Under the pieces are notes generated by a model. It worked only from the letters and a program-made list of their open reading frames with translations. It was not told the DNA's origin and did no database searches. The position numbers and the translations under genes are program-made. This document shows positions 7,437-14,903 of a stretch of 23,252 nt of DNA, one piece after another (positions within the stretch are counted from its first letter, which is position 1; each line of letters starts with the position of its first letter). Source of the DNA: Bacteroidales bacterium UBA4230 (GTDB lineage Bacteria; Bacteroidota; Bacteroidia; Bacteroidales; UBA932); NCBI GenBank assembly GCA_002395605.1, contig DGXO01000082.1:1-23252 (forward strand), in the 5' to 3' direction.

Positions 7437-8696
7437 ATGAAAAAGCTTTACACAATCCTTGCAATTGCAGCAGTAGCTGCTGTCGGTTGCGCAAAGACCG
7501 AGGTAGTTAGCACCCCCGACGTGAAGATCGGCTACCAGGTTGCTAACTATTCTACTCAGACCAAGGCTGATGACGGCGGTTTCCTCAAAGAAATGGAGGC
7601 TTTCAGCATTGCTGCTGCAGACGCAATGTTCAAGAGCGTCGCTTTCATCAATGCCGATAACGGTAATGGTGGCCAGGAGGCTCCTGCACGTTTCTATGCC
7701 GCTGCTACAGACCAGGTTGAGACCATTAAGTATGCATCCAACCAGTGGGCACCTGCAGGCGCAGACTACTACTGGCCCAAGTCCCCCAACAGTGACATTG
7801 ACTTCTTCTCATGGTTTGACCTCACAGAGACTGCTGACACACATGTTGCCAACGCAACATTCTCTTCTCCTACCTACACCCTTGCATGGACTGCCGACCG
7901 CACCATCGCCCTCAAGGACAACGTGATGTATGCAGATCCTGTATGGAAGCAGAAGAAGAACACAAAGCCAGCCACTTACCACAAAGATGGTGTTACTGAA
8001 GGTGTTCCTACCCTTTTCCACCACGCTCTTGCACAGGTAAGGTTCCAGTTCAAGCAGAAGACCATGTCCAAAGTTGACACCAAGAATACAAGCAATTCTA
8101 CATTCTGGGTAGTTAAAGTCAAGAATATCACCATTCCTGCAAACACCCTCAAGAAAAACGGCACCCTTTCCCTTACTGCCGCAAAGGATGCTACCAATTG
8201 GACTGTTCCTGCACACAATATCTGGGGCGCAGCCGCTTCCGCAGCATACTGGGCAACTGCCGACATCTTCCTTGCTAACGCAGTCAGCTCCACAGGTATT
8301 GAACTTACCTCTGTTGCCCAGACTTTCAGCAAGACAGATCAGATGGCAGATGAATATATCACCGTCCTTCCTCAGCAGATTGGCGATGCTTTCCTCCTGA
8401 ATTTTGACATTGAAATCGAGACCAAGTATGGCACCACAGCCGGTGGCGCTGGTTCTGCAACACACGTTAGCACCGAGACTATCCACGTGAAGGATTTTGC
8501 AAACGGCGGAGCCATTGTTAACAACAGCGGTATCCAGCTCAACCTTATGACTGCCATCGGTTCCTACTGGCAGATGAACAAGAAGTACACCTACCTCTTC
8601 AACATTGATCCTGCAACCACAACGATTCTCTACGATCCCGCAGTTGAAGACTGGGCTACTGATGTTAACCACACTCAGGAAATTCCTAACGCCTAA
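7437..8696 (+). CDS. Fimbrillin family lipoprotein, stalk paralogue 2
   Basis: This 419-residue subunit has lipobox AVGC (C18), TK-Ala with K43, YYWPK near 111 followed by DIDFFSWFD, the block DNVMYADPVWKQKK, GVPTLFHHALAQVRF near 189, WQMNKKYTYLFNIDP, and the ending ILYDPAVEDW. It is closest to the next paralogue: both are about 50 residues longer than the rest, carry FFSW with an aspartate nearby, share ALKDNVMYAD and end in YDPAVE.W. This points to a recent duplication of the pair. Extra length comes from loops around residues 205-270 and 330-360. The start follows an A-rich leader with no Shine-Dalgarno. The first hairpin of the intergenic family lies just downstream. Confidence 0.88.
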   Translation: MKKLYTILAIAAVAAVGCAKTEVVSTPDVKIGYQVANYSTQTKADDGGFLKEMEAFSIAAADAMFKSVAFINADNGNGGQEAPARFYAAATDQVETIKYASNQWAPAGADYYWPKSPNSDIDFFSWFDLTETADTHVANATFSSPTYTLAWTADRTIALKDNVMYADPVWKQKKNTKPATYHKDGVTEGVPTLFHHALAQVRFQFKQKTMSKVDTKNTSNSTFWVVKVKNITIPANTLKKNGTLSLTAAKDATNWTVPAHNIWGAAASAAYWATADIFLANAVSSTGIELTSVAQTFSKTDQMADEYITVLPQQIGDAFLLNFDIEIETKYGTTAGGAGSATHVSTETIHVKDFANGGAIVNNSGIQLNLMTAIGSYWQMNKKYTYLFNIDPATTTILYDPAVEDWATDVNHTQEIPNA

Positions 8697-8709
8697 TATT
8701 CCTATTATC

Positions 8710-8733
8710 TTCGGGCGGGTGATACTGCCCGGA
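8710..8733 (+). repeat. Intergenic hairpin element, copy 1
   Basis: TTCGGGC (8710-8716) pairs with GCCCGGA (8727-8733) through seven pairs, one of them G-U, around the loop GGGTGATACT. No T-run follows; an A-rich leader (CCAAAAACAAAA) runs to the next start codon. The core GGGTGATA recurs in other gaps of this operon. Confidence 0.65.
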
Positions 8734-8778
8734 GGTACCAAAAACAAAAGATTATTAAAAATTTAACAACTAATAGAA

Positions 8779-10083
8779 ATGAAAAAGTTTTTTATCATCG
8801 CAGCAGCAGCGCTTGTAGCAAGCGTAGCATGCTCCAAGGTTGAAACCGCGGAAACCACTCCCGACGTAGAGATTGGCTTCCAGGTGGCTTCTTACCTTAG
8901 CCAGACCAAGGCCGGCGAAACCAGCTTCGTTTCAGAGCTTGCCGAACTCGGAATCACATCAAATCAGTACTTCAAGAGCGCAGCTTACATCCATGCGGCC
9001 CAGTCTGACGGAAGTGTTGCTGCCCCCGCAGCCTTCTTTGTAGCCGGAGCAAGCAACGTTGAGAGTATCAACTTTGACGGTACAAAGACATGGAAACCCG
9101 CTCATCCTTACTACTGGCCAAAATCTCCCAAGAGCAGCATTTCCTTCTTCTCCTGGTATGATTTCGGTGATCAGGTAACTCCTACCGTCACCTACACCAC
9201 GGATGGTGGTGCAGCCACACTCGCCTGGGGTGACCGCACCGTTGCCCTCAAGGACAATGTGATGTACGCCGACGCCGCATATCACTACAAGCAGAACGAC
9301 AACGGAGCCCAGAACTACAAGATTGACGCAAACGAAGGTGTTCCCACCCTCTTCCGCCACGCCCTTGCAAAGGTTCGCTTCACCGTAAAGCAGAACCCCA
9401 TGAAGGTTCAGGACGGCACAACTGACAAATACACTTTCTGGGAGGTAAAGCTCACCGACGTAGCTCTCGCTTCCGGTACCATCAAGAATAACGGACAGTT
9501 CTCCCTCACCCAGACCAGTGCCACCACAGCCACCACCCAGAAGGAGTGGACAAAGCCCACCAATGAAATCTGGGCTGCCCCTGCCGGCACTCAGACTTAT
9601 CTCTCCGAAAAGCTTGGCAACGCAGCCGGTGAAATCTTTGACACCGAAGTTGCAAAGGGTAACGTTAAACTCACCGATACCGCTGTTGAGCTCACTGGCA
9701 CCAACTTCATGAAAGACAAATACTTCGCAGTAATGCCTCAGGCCGTTGCAGACAATGTAACACTCACCTTCAAGTATGAAATCAAGACATACTATGGCAC
9801 AGTGGCCCAATTTGAAGCCACAGACCATGCAGGATGCTCACTCATCTCCACCGAGACTGTAAATGTCAATGACCTTGCGGCAGCTGGTTATGGTGCTCCT
9901 TATGTGGCAAACGGCATCCAGCTCAATGCAATTGGCGCAACTCCTATCACAAAGTGGCAGATGAATCACCGCTATGTGTATAACCTCATCATCAATCCTC
10001 AGACCTCAGAGATCAAATACGATCCCGCTGTTGAGGTTTGGGAGGATGAAACCGGGGTTGAGCAGACTGTTCCTGCAGTTTAA
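8779..10083 (+). CDS. Fimbrillin family lipoprotein, stalk paralogue 3
   Basis: This 434-residue subunit is the longest of the seven. It has lipobox SVAC (C18), TK-Ala with K44, YYWPK near 111 then SISFFSWYD, ALKDNVMYAD, GVPTLFRHALAKVRF near 187, WQMNHRYVYNLIINP, and the ending IKYDPAVEVW. It pairs with paralogue 2 by length and shared blocks. At DNA level, a 36-bp segment (9337-9372) over GVPTLFRHALAK is identical to one in paralogue 6, a possible recombination seam. Insertions around residues 240-300 and 345-385 make up its extra length and would be surface loops on the fimbrillin fold (inference). Hairpins of the GGGTGATA family lie before and after it, so it is the only array member flanked on both sides. 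Confidence 0.88.
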   Translation: MKKFFIIAAAALVASVACSKVETAETTPDVEIGFQVASYLSQTKAGETSFVSELAELGITSNQYFKSAAYIHAAQSDGSVAAPAAFFVAGASNVESINFDGTKTWKPAHPYYWPKSPKSSISFFSWYDFGDQVTPTVTYTTDGGAATLAWGDRTVALKDNVMYADAAYHYKQNDNGAQNYKIDANEGVPTLFRHALAKVRFTVKQNPMKVQDGTTDKYTFWEVKLTDVALASGTIKNNGQFSLTQTSATTATTQKEWTKPTNEIWAAPAGTQTYLSEKLGNAAGEIFDTEVAKGNVKLTDTAVELTGTNFMKDKYFAVMPQAVADNVTLTFKYEIKTYYGTVAQFEATDHAGCSLISTETVNVNDLAAAGYGAPYVANGIQLNAIGATPITKWQMNHRYVYNLIINPQTSEIKYDPAVEVWEDETGVEQTVPAV

Positions 10084-10095
10084 TTGAATAATCGT

Positions 10096-10121
10096 CCGGG
10101 GGCGGGTGATACTACCCCCGG
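10096..10121 (+). repeat. Intergenic hairpin element, copy 2
   Basis: CCGGGGG (10096-10102) pairs perfectly with CCCCCGG (10115-10121) around CGGGTGATACTA. This is a strong GC stem with no following T-run; the A-rich leader of the next gene follows. Core and setting match copy 1. Confidence 0.7.
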
Positions 10122-10161
10122 GTGCAAAGAACAATTTTATAAACAACTAACAATTACAGAA

Positions 10162-11271
10162 ATGAAAAAGCTTTTTGTTTTCGCAGCCGCAGTCATTGCA
10201 CTTGCCGCTTGCTCCAAGTCCGAGGTTAACACCATCGGCACAGACAAAGCCGTCACCTTTGAGGTGGCCAATTACGTCAGCCCCGTTACCAAAGCCAATG
10301 TAAGTTTTGGTACCGCCAACACTTTCCACACCAATGCATGGGTTCACACCATGCTCAGCGGCGCCCCCAGCACTCAGGCTTTCATGGCTACTGAAACCAT
10401 TGCCTGGAACGCCACTGAAAAACAGTGGATGCCTTCCCGCATGTACTACTGGCCCAAAACCGGTTATGTGAACTTCTTCTCCTATGCTGGATCCATTAAC
10501 CCTTCCGCAACCGCCGAAGGTTCAATTACTTACACCAACGCAACAATTGATGTGGACGACGACATCCTTGTCGCAGACGCCGCATACGAATACACCGGAA
10601 ACGTTTCCGCCTATCACCTTGACGATGCTGGTGTAACCGGTGTTCCCACCCTTTTCCACCACATGCTTTCCAAAGTCACCTTCAATGTAAAGCTTGATGC
10701 CACCGATGCCATCACAAGTGACGACTATAAATGGGAAGTAGTGGTTGACGAATCCAAGTTCGGATATGTAAACAAGGGTACTGCAGCATTCACATTTACC
10801 GACGGTGAGAGCGCAAACGTAGCCGCTCCCGTTGCAAACGTCCGGACCTGGGCCGAAGCCAAGGATTATGCCTGGACCATCGTTGCCAACAACAAGGACA
10901 GTGAACTTGCAAGCACCGTTATCGGCAGCTCCAACAAGATGACCGCCACCAATGCCCAGAAGGTATCTGAGGTAAAGACTCTCTTCGACGAAATTTCCGT
11001 ACTTCCCCAGAACCTTTCAGCTGCAAACGCATGGGCTCAGTTCTCTCTTACTTATACCATCAAGAGCACTTACGTTCCTACTAACAGCACCATTGAGGAA
11101 ACCGTTACTATCCCTCTGACAAACATCCTCACATATGTTCCTTCCATCACCGGTTGGAAGATGAACTACAAATACGTCTACAACATCATCATCAAGCCCG
11201 GCGAGCCCGTCCGCTTCGATCCCGCCGTTGTTGACTGGGAAACCGAAACCGCAACTGACAAGATTATCTAA
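10162..11271 (+). CDS. Fimbrillin family lipoprotein, stalk paralogue 4
   Basis: This 369-residue subunit has lipobox LAAC (C17), TK-Ala with K44, YYWPK near 95 followed by YVNFFSYAG, DDILVADAAYEY, GVPTLFHHMLSKVTF near 160, WKMNYKYVYNIIIKP, and the ending VRFDPAVVDW. The frame extends upstream to a TTG at 10084 through hairpin copy 2; that start is rejected because the ATG at 10162 gives the usual MKK lipoprotein signal and sits behind the A-rich leader. It has a more compact body than paralogues 2 and 3. The last residues after the tryptophan (ETETATDKII) differ from the other members. The gap to paralogue 5 is only 20 bp, with no hairpin, so the two are probably expressed as a pair. Confidence 0.87.
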   Translation: MKKLFVFAAAVIALAACSKSEVNTIGTDKAVTFEVANYVSPVTKANVSFGTANTFHTNAWVHTMLSGAPSTQAFMATETIAWNATEKQWMPSRMYYWPKTGYVNFFSYAGSINPSATAEGSITYTNATIDVDDDILVADAAYEYTGNVSAYHLDDAGVTGVPTLFHHMLSKVTFNVKLDATDAITSDDYKWEVVVDESKFGYVNKGTAAFTFTDGESANVAAPVANVRTWAEAKDYAWTIVANNKDSELASTVIGSSNKMTATNAQKVSEVKTLFDEISVLPQNLSAANAWAQFSLTYTIKSTYVPTNSTIEETVTIPLTNILTYVPSITGWKMNYKYVYNIIIKPGEPVRFDPAVVDWETETATDKII

Positions 11272-11291
11272 TTAGAAAACAATATACAGCA

Positions 11292-12416
11292 ATGAAAAAA
11301 TATATCATCATCGCATTCGCAGCACTTGCAGCAAGCGTGGCTTGCTCCAAAGTTGAAACACCCGAAGTCCAGAAAGAAATCAACTTCGAGGTTGCTAACG
11401 CCCTGCAGACAAAGGCAACCGGTTCTCTATACAATAACGGCGCATTCGGCACTTATGCCTGGTTCACCGCAAATCCCGGTGCAGGTTCCGACCACGCTCC
11501 CTTTATGGTAAATGAAACCGTAGATAAAGTAGGCGGTGTATGGAAAACCTCCGTCAACACCTTCTACTGGCCCAAGACCGGTTCCGTGGAATTCATTTCC
11601 TACTCACCTGTGAGCGGCACAAACGGTACTGCCGACAGCAATCCGGCCATCACTCAGAACACCATCACCTACACCGGCATCACCGCAGGTGACGTAGACT
11701 ATATGTACGCCGACAAAGCCACTGCCTCAAAGAACGTGAACATTGTTAATGACGGTGTAGATTCCGGTTACAGCGGAGTTCCTACCATCTTCCGTCACGC
11801 CCTGGCAAAGCTCAGCTTCAAGATCAAGGCAAACTTCGTGGAGTACGAAGATCCCACTACCCATGCCGTCACAAAGTGGGACGTAACCGTAAAGAGTGCA
11901 AAAATCTCCGGTTTCTATACAAAAGGCGACTGCACCCTTAACCTTGACACGGACGCAGAAGGCGTAACCATGCCCTGGAAAAAGCCCGCAGGCGAAGTTT
12001 GGACCAACCTCTCCGGTGCTACACCTGAGCAGGAGCTCGTAGACGCTACAACCTATTCTTCCGGCATTCTCCTCACTACCGATGCAACCGACCTTATGGC
12101 AACTGCGTCAACATTTGTGATCCCCCAGAACCTCGAAGCTTCTACCCAGAAGATTAAACTCGATGTCCATATCACTACCCACCTTTCCAACGGTCTTGTC
12201 ATAGAGGAGGATTTCACCCCCACTATCGACATTAAGGACATCTCCTCACTTTCCGCATGGAAGATGAACCAGAACATTGTTTATACAATAAATATTAAGC
12301 CTACCGCAATAGCAGATCCTAACAACAATGACAATCCCAACGATGTCATTATCACCTTTGACCCTGCAGTAGCAGACTGGACAAACGTAGACGCAGCAGC
12401 TACCATCCAGCTCTAA
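11292..12416 (+). CDS. Fimbrillin family lipoprotein, stalk paralogue 5
   Basis: This 374-residue subunit has lipobox SVAC (C18), TK-Ala with K41, FYWPK near 90 followed by SVEFISYSP, DVDYMYADKA, GVPTIFRHALAKLSFKIKA near 163, WKMNQNIVYTINIKP, and the ending ITFDPAVADW. It groups with paralogues 6 and 7: all three share FI.Y.P after YYWPK, MYADKA or MYADKV, the phrase KW-(D/E)-V or DWKV at the start of the next strand, and an Asn/Asp/Pro-rich linker before the last strand (here DPNNNDNPND). The signal sequence is nearly the same as that of paralogue 3, which suggests shared ancestry or gene conversion at the 5' end. Hairpin copy 3 lies downstream in a 108-bp gap. Confidence 0.88.
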   Translation: MKKYIIIAFAALAASVACSKVETPEVQKEINFEVANALQTKATGSLYNNGAFGTYAWFTANPGAGSDHAPFMVNETVDKVGGVWKTSVNTFYWPKTGSVEFISYSPVSGTNGTADSNPAITQNTITYTGITAGDVDYMYADKATASKNVNIVNDGVDSGYSGVPTIFRHALAKLSFKIKANFVEYEDPTTHAVTKWDVTVKSAKISGFYTKGDCTLNLDTDAEGVTMPWKKPAGEVWTNLSGATPEQELVDATTYSSGILLTTDATDLMATASTFVIPQNLEASTQKIKLDVHITTHLSNGLVIEEDFTPTIDIKDISSLSAWKMNQNIVYTINIKPTAIADPNNNDNPNDVIITFDPAVADWTNVDAAATIQL

Positions 12417-12466
12417 AAATCACAAGAAAAAAGTTAGTTGTTTTAATATATAAAAAGCTTTTTCTT

Positions 12467-12497
12467 ACCCGGTGGGCGGCTGACCCTGCCCCCGGGT
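12467..12497 (+). repeat. Intergenic hairpin element, copy 3
   Basis: ACCCGG (12467-12472) pairs with CCGGGT (12492-12497), and inside it GGGC pairs with GCCC across one mismatch, with loop GGCTGACCCT. It is the most divergent copy, since GGGTGATA is not kept, but position and the following CCAAAAACAAAA leader match. A separate 12-bp palindrome AAAAAGCTTTTT lies just before it at 12452-12463. Confidence 0.65.
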
Positions 12498-12524
12498 GCC
12501 AAAAACAAAAAAATTATATAAGAA

Positions 12525-13670
12525 ATGAAGAAGACAGCATTTATCGCAGTGCTCGCAATTGCAGCCCTCGCATCCTGCTCAAAGAGCGTTGAGAGCGGAA
12601 TCCAGTCAGAGGTAGTATTCCAGGTGGCTCGCCACAAGGGTGTTACCAAGGCCGATGACTACAAGACCGACTACAAGGCCGTGCCCTTCGGCGCATACGC
12701 ATGGTACAAGGGCGTATCGGCCTCCGACAACGCAGATTTCATGACCAACCAGAAGATTTCCTTCACGGACCCCGTCTGGAGGCCCGAGGGCACCACATAC
12801 TACTGGCCCAAGTCCGGTAGCATTGACTTCATCTGCTACTCCCCTTACACCGCAGACGGCACCAACGCACCCCTCCCTGTCATCACGGAAGACAGCATGG
12901 CATATCCTGCCTGGGACGTTGCGGCCAATCCGGACGTAGACATAATGTATGCCGACAAAGTGACCGGCCTTACCAACAACGTCAACACCTATTACTATGA
13001 CGGTGTTCCCACCCTCTTCCGCCACGCCCTTGCAAAGATAAACTTCCAGATCAAGGCCGCCTACACGGAAGTGACCGACCCCGTTACCGGCACCAAAACC
13101 AAGTGGGAGATAGAAGTAGAGAGCATCAAGGTAAACAACATCCTCTCTTCAGGTTCCTTCACCCTTAACCTCAACGGCAGCGGCGGCTGGGACAAGCCCG
13201 CCGACAACGTCTGGACCCCCGACGGTACCACCACGGACATTGACCTGGACCTCACCGGAGTGCCCAATCCGCTTGCTGACGGAGCTGTCTACGACCTGGA
13301 TTCCGACGTATTCGTCATGCCTCAGGCACTTGCAGGCGGCAACCAGGAAGTTGTGCTCAAGGTTACCATCACCACCTACCGCGACATCAACGACGGCAAC
13401 GGCTATGTGCAGGTTCTTCAGGAGAACGGCGTAGAGATTCAGGGCAACCTTTCCGCAGGCAGCATGGACGCCTGGGAGATGAACCAGAACGTCACCTACT
13501 CCTTCAACTTCGCACCCAGCCTTGGCAGCACCACCGACACCGACGGTGACGGCGTTCCCGATGACCTGGACGGCGACGGAATTCCCGACGTAGTTCCTAC
13601 CATCGTTTACTTCGACCCCGCTGTTGACGAGTGGCAGAACATCACCGTAAGCGCCGGTATCAACATCTAA
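12525..13670 (+). CDS. Fimbrillin family lipoprotein, stalk paralogue 6, with calcium-type Asp motif
   Basis: This 381-residue subunit has lipobox LASC (C18), TK-Ala with K42, YYWPK near 91 then SIDFICYSP, DVDIMYADKV, GVPTLFRHALAKINF near 160, WEMNQNVTYSFNFAP, and the ending VYFDPAVDEW. Unlike its siblings, the linker before the last strand carries TDTDGDGVPDDLDGDGIPD, which looks like a thrombospondin type 3 or EF-like calcium loop (DxDxDGxxD, then DxDGDGxxD). Such loops in exported bacterial proteins often bind calcium and stiffen linkers; that role here is inference. The same spot is Asn/Pro-rich in paralogues 5 and 7, so this is a variable site. The start is an ATG behind an A-rich leader after hairpin copy 3, and only 24 bp separate it from paralogue 7. 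Confidence 0.88.
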   Translation: MKKTAFIAVLAIAALASCSKSVESGIQSEVVFQVARHKGVTKADDYKTDYKAVPFGAYAWYKGVSASDNADFMTNQKISFTDPVWRPEGTTYYWPKSGSIDFICYSPYTADGTNAPLPVITEDSMAYPAWDVAANPDVDIMYADKVTGLTNNVNTYYYDGVPTLFRHALAKINFQIKAAYTEVTDPVTGTKTKWEIEVESIKVNNILSSGSFTLNLNGSGGWDKPADNVWTPDGTTTDIDLDLTGVPNPLADGAVYDLDSDVFVMPQALAGGNQEVVLKVTITTYRDINDGNGYVQVLQENGVEIQGNLSAGSMDAWEMNQNVTYSFNFAPSLGSTTDTDGDGVPDDLDGDGIPDVVPTIVYFDPAVDEWQNITVSAGINI

Positions 13671-13694
13671 GAATAGTTAGTAGTGATATATACA

Positions 13695-14849
13695 ATGAAA
13701 AAGATTCTCATCTTCATCTCAATTGCTGCCGTAATGGCTTCGGCCTGCAGCAAAGTGGCTTCAAACCCTGTAGAGAACGCCCGCGTGGTTTCCTTCCAGA
13801 CCGTAGCCGGCCTTAACACCAAGGCTCCTGGCATCAATGGCACCGTATTCCCCCAGACCGAGACCTTCTCCACATACGCATGGGCCGAAGGTACCGTAGG
13901 TGAATACTTCATGGAAAATGTAACCATTGAATACAAGACCTCCGAGAACCTCTGGAAAGCTCAGAGCGGAACTTACTACTGGCCCAAGAACTCCACGGTG
14001 GACTTCATTTCTTACTACCCCACCGGCCTTGCCGGCATCACCGTGGCCAAGGACAAAATCACCTACTCCGGCATTGACGTGAACACCCTCCAGCAGGATA
14101 TCATGTACGCCGACAAAGCCGCAGGTTTCTCCGACAACAAAGACCTTGTTGACGATAGCGTGAGCGGTTTCACCGGCGTTCCCACCATCTTCCGCCACGC
14201 CCTTGCAAAGGTAAACTTCAAAGTAGCACTTACCTATAAGCACAAGGAAGAGGCCGACGGTACTGTCACCGACTGGAAAGTTACCGTGAACAGCGCCAAA
14301 CTCAGCGGCGTTTACACCAAAGGCGGTTGCGAGCTCAAGCTTGCATCGGCCCCCACTGTAGGCGTTATCGGCTGGGACAAGCCCGCCGGCAATGTATGGA
14401 CTCCCGAAGGAGCTGCCAGCGATATTAACGGTACCCTTACCGGCAACATCGAGGCCGGCAAGTTATATCAGGCTGTGGACACCGTCTATGTCCTTCCTCA
14501 GGCACTTGCCGACAACCAGCAGAAGGTAACCCTGAACGTTACTGTAGAGACCACCCGCAACGGTGCCGCTTTCCTTAACGAGACCTTCGATGTTTCGGCA
14601 AACATTAAACTGGCAGCCATCCCCGCATGGGAGATGAACCACGTCTACACCTACATCCTCAGGTTTGCTCCTACCGCTTCCAACGGTAACGGTGGCAACC
14701 CTATCGACCCTCCCACCGATCCTTCAGATCCCAACTATCCCGGTGGAGTTGATCCCAACAATCCCAACCTTTCTGATGCCATCATCACCTTCGACCCTGC
14801 CGTTGACGGCTGGGAGAATGTGGGCATTGTTGCAAGCATCAACCTTTAA
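13695..14849 (+). CDS. Fimbrillin family lipoprotein, stalk paralogue 7
   Basis: This 384-residue subunit has lipobox ASAC (C18), TK-Ala with K43, YYWPK near 93 followed by TVDFISYYP, QDIMYADKA, GVPTIFRHALAKVNFKVAL near 162, WEMNHVYTYILRFAP, and the ending ITFDPAVDGW. A long Asn/Pro/Asp-rich linker (DPPTDPSDPNYPGG and DPNNPN) precedes the last strand, where paralogue 6 has its calcium-type motif. A GTG four codons upstream (13683) is open but would only prefix the normal MKK signal, so the ATG is preferred. It is closest to paralogue 6: both have a GWDKPA.NVWTP block near residue 230 and PQALA further on. It is the last plain stalk-type subunit before the larger distal proteins, and is followed by hairpin copy 4. 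Confidence 0.88.
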   Translation: MKKILIFISIAAVMASACSKVASNPVENARVVSFQTVAGLNTKAPGINGTVFPQTETFSTYAWAEGTVGEYFMENVTIEYKTSENLWKAQSGTYYWPKNSTVDFISYYPTGLAGITVAKDKITYSGIDVNTLQQDIMYADKAAGFSDNKDLVDDSVSGFTGVPTIFRHALAKVNFKVALTYKHKEEADGTVTDWKVTVNSAKLSGVYTKGGCELKLASAPTVGVIGWDKPAGNVWTPEGAASDINGTLTGNIEAGKLYQAVDTVYVLPQALADNQQKVTLNVTVETTRNGAAFLNETFDVSANIKLAAIPAWEMNHVYTYILRFAPTASNGNGGNPIDPPTDPSDPNYPGGVDPNNPNLSDAIITFDPAVDGWENVGIVASINL

Positions 14850-14857
14850 TATCATAA

Positions 14858-14887
14858 GGCCCGGCGGGGGTGATACCCTTCCGGGTC
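14858..14887 (+). repeat. Intergenic hairpin element, copy 4
   Basis: GGCCCGG (14858-14864) pairs with CCGGGTC (14881-14887) through seven pairs, one of them G-U. Inside it, GGGT pairs with ACCC around GAT, so the full form is a two-tier stem with the GGGTGATA core. It separates the stalk array from the distal-protein genes. Confidence 0.68.
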
Positions 14888-14903
14888 TCCAAGACAGAAA
14901 AAC

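Noticed and set aside
7809..8747. Long minus-strand frame opposite stalk paralogue 2, and similar ones opposite paralogue 3 (8959-9828) and the Big_2 gene (19917-20912)
   Set aside because: These arise from codon bias on the coding strand; they have no promoter, signal or domain.
10084..10161. TTG-initiated N-terminal extension of stalk paralogue 4
   Set aside because: It would run through the GC-rich hairpin and the A-rich leader and bury the lipoprotein signal; the ATG at 10162 matches all siblings.
8710..14887. Intergenic hairpins as intrinsic terminators
   Set aside because: None is followed by a T-run; each is followed by an A-rich leader and a start codon, unlike the true terminator at 22726-22758.
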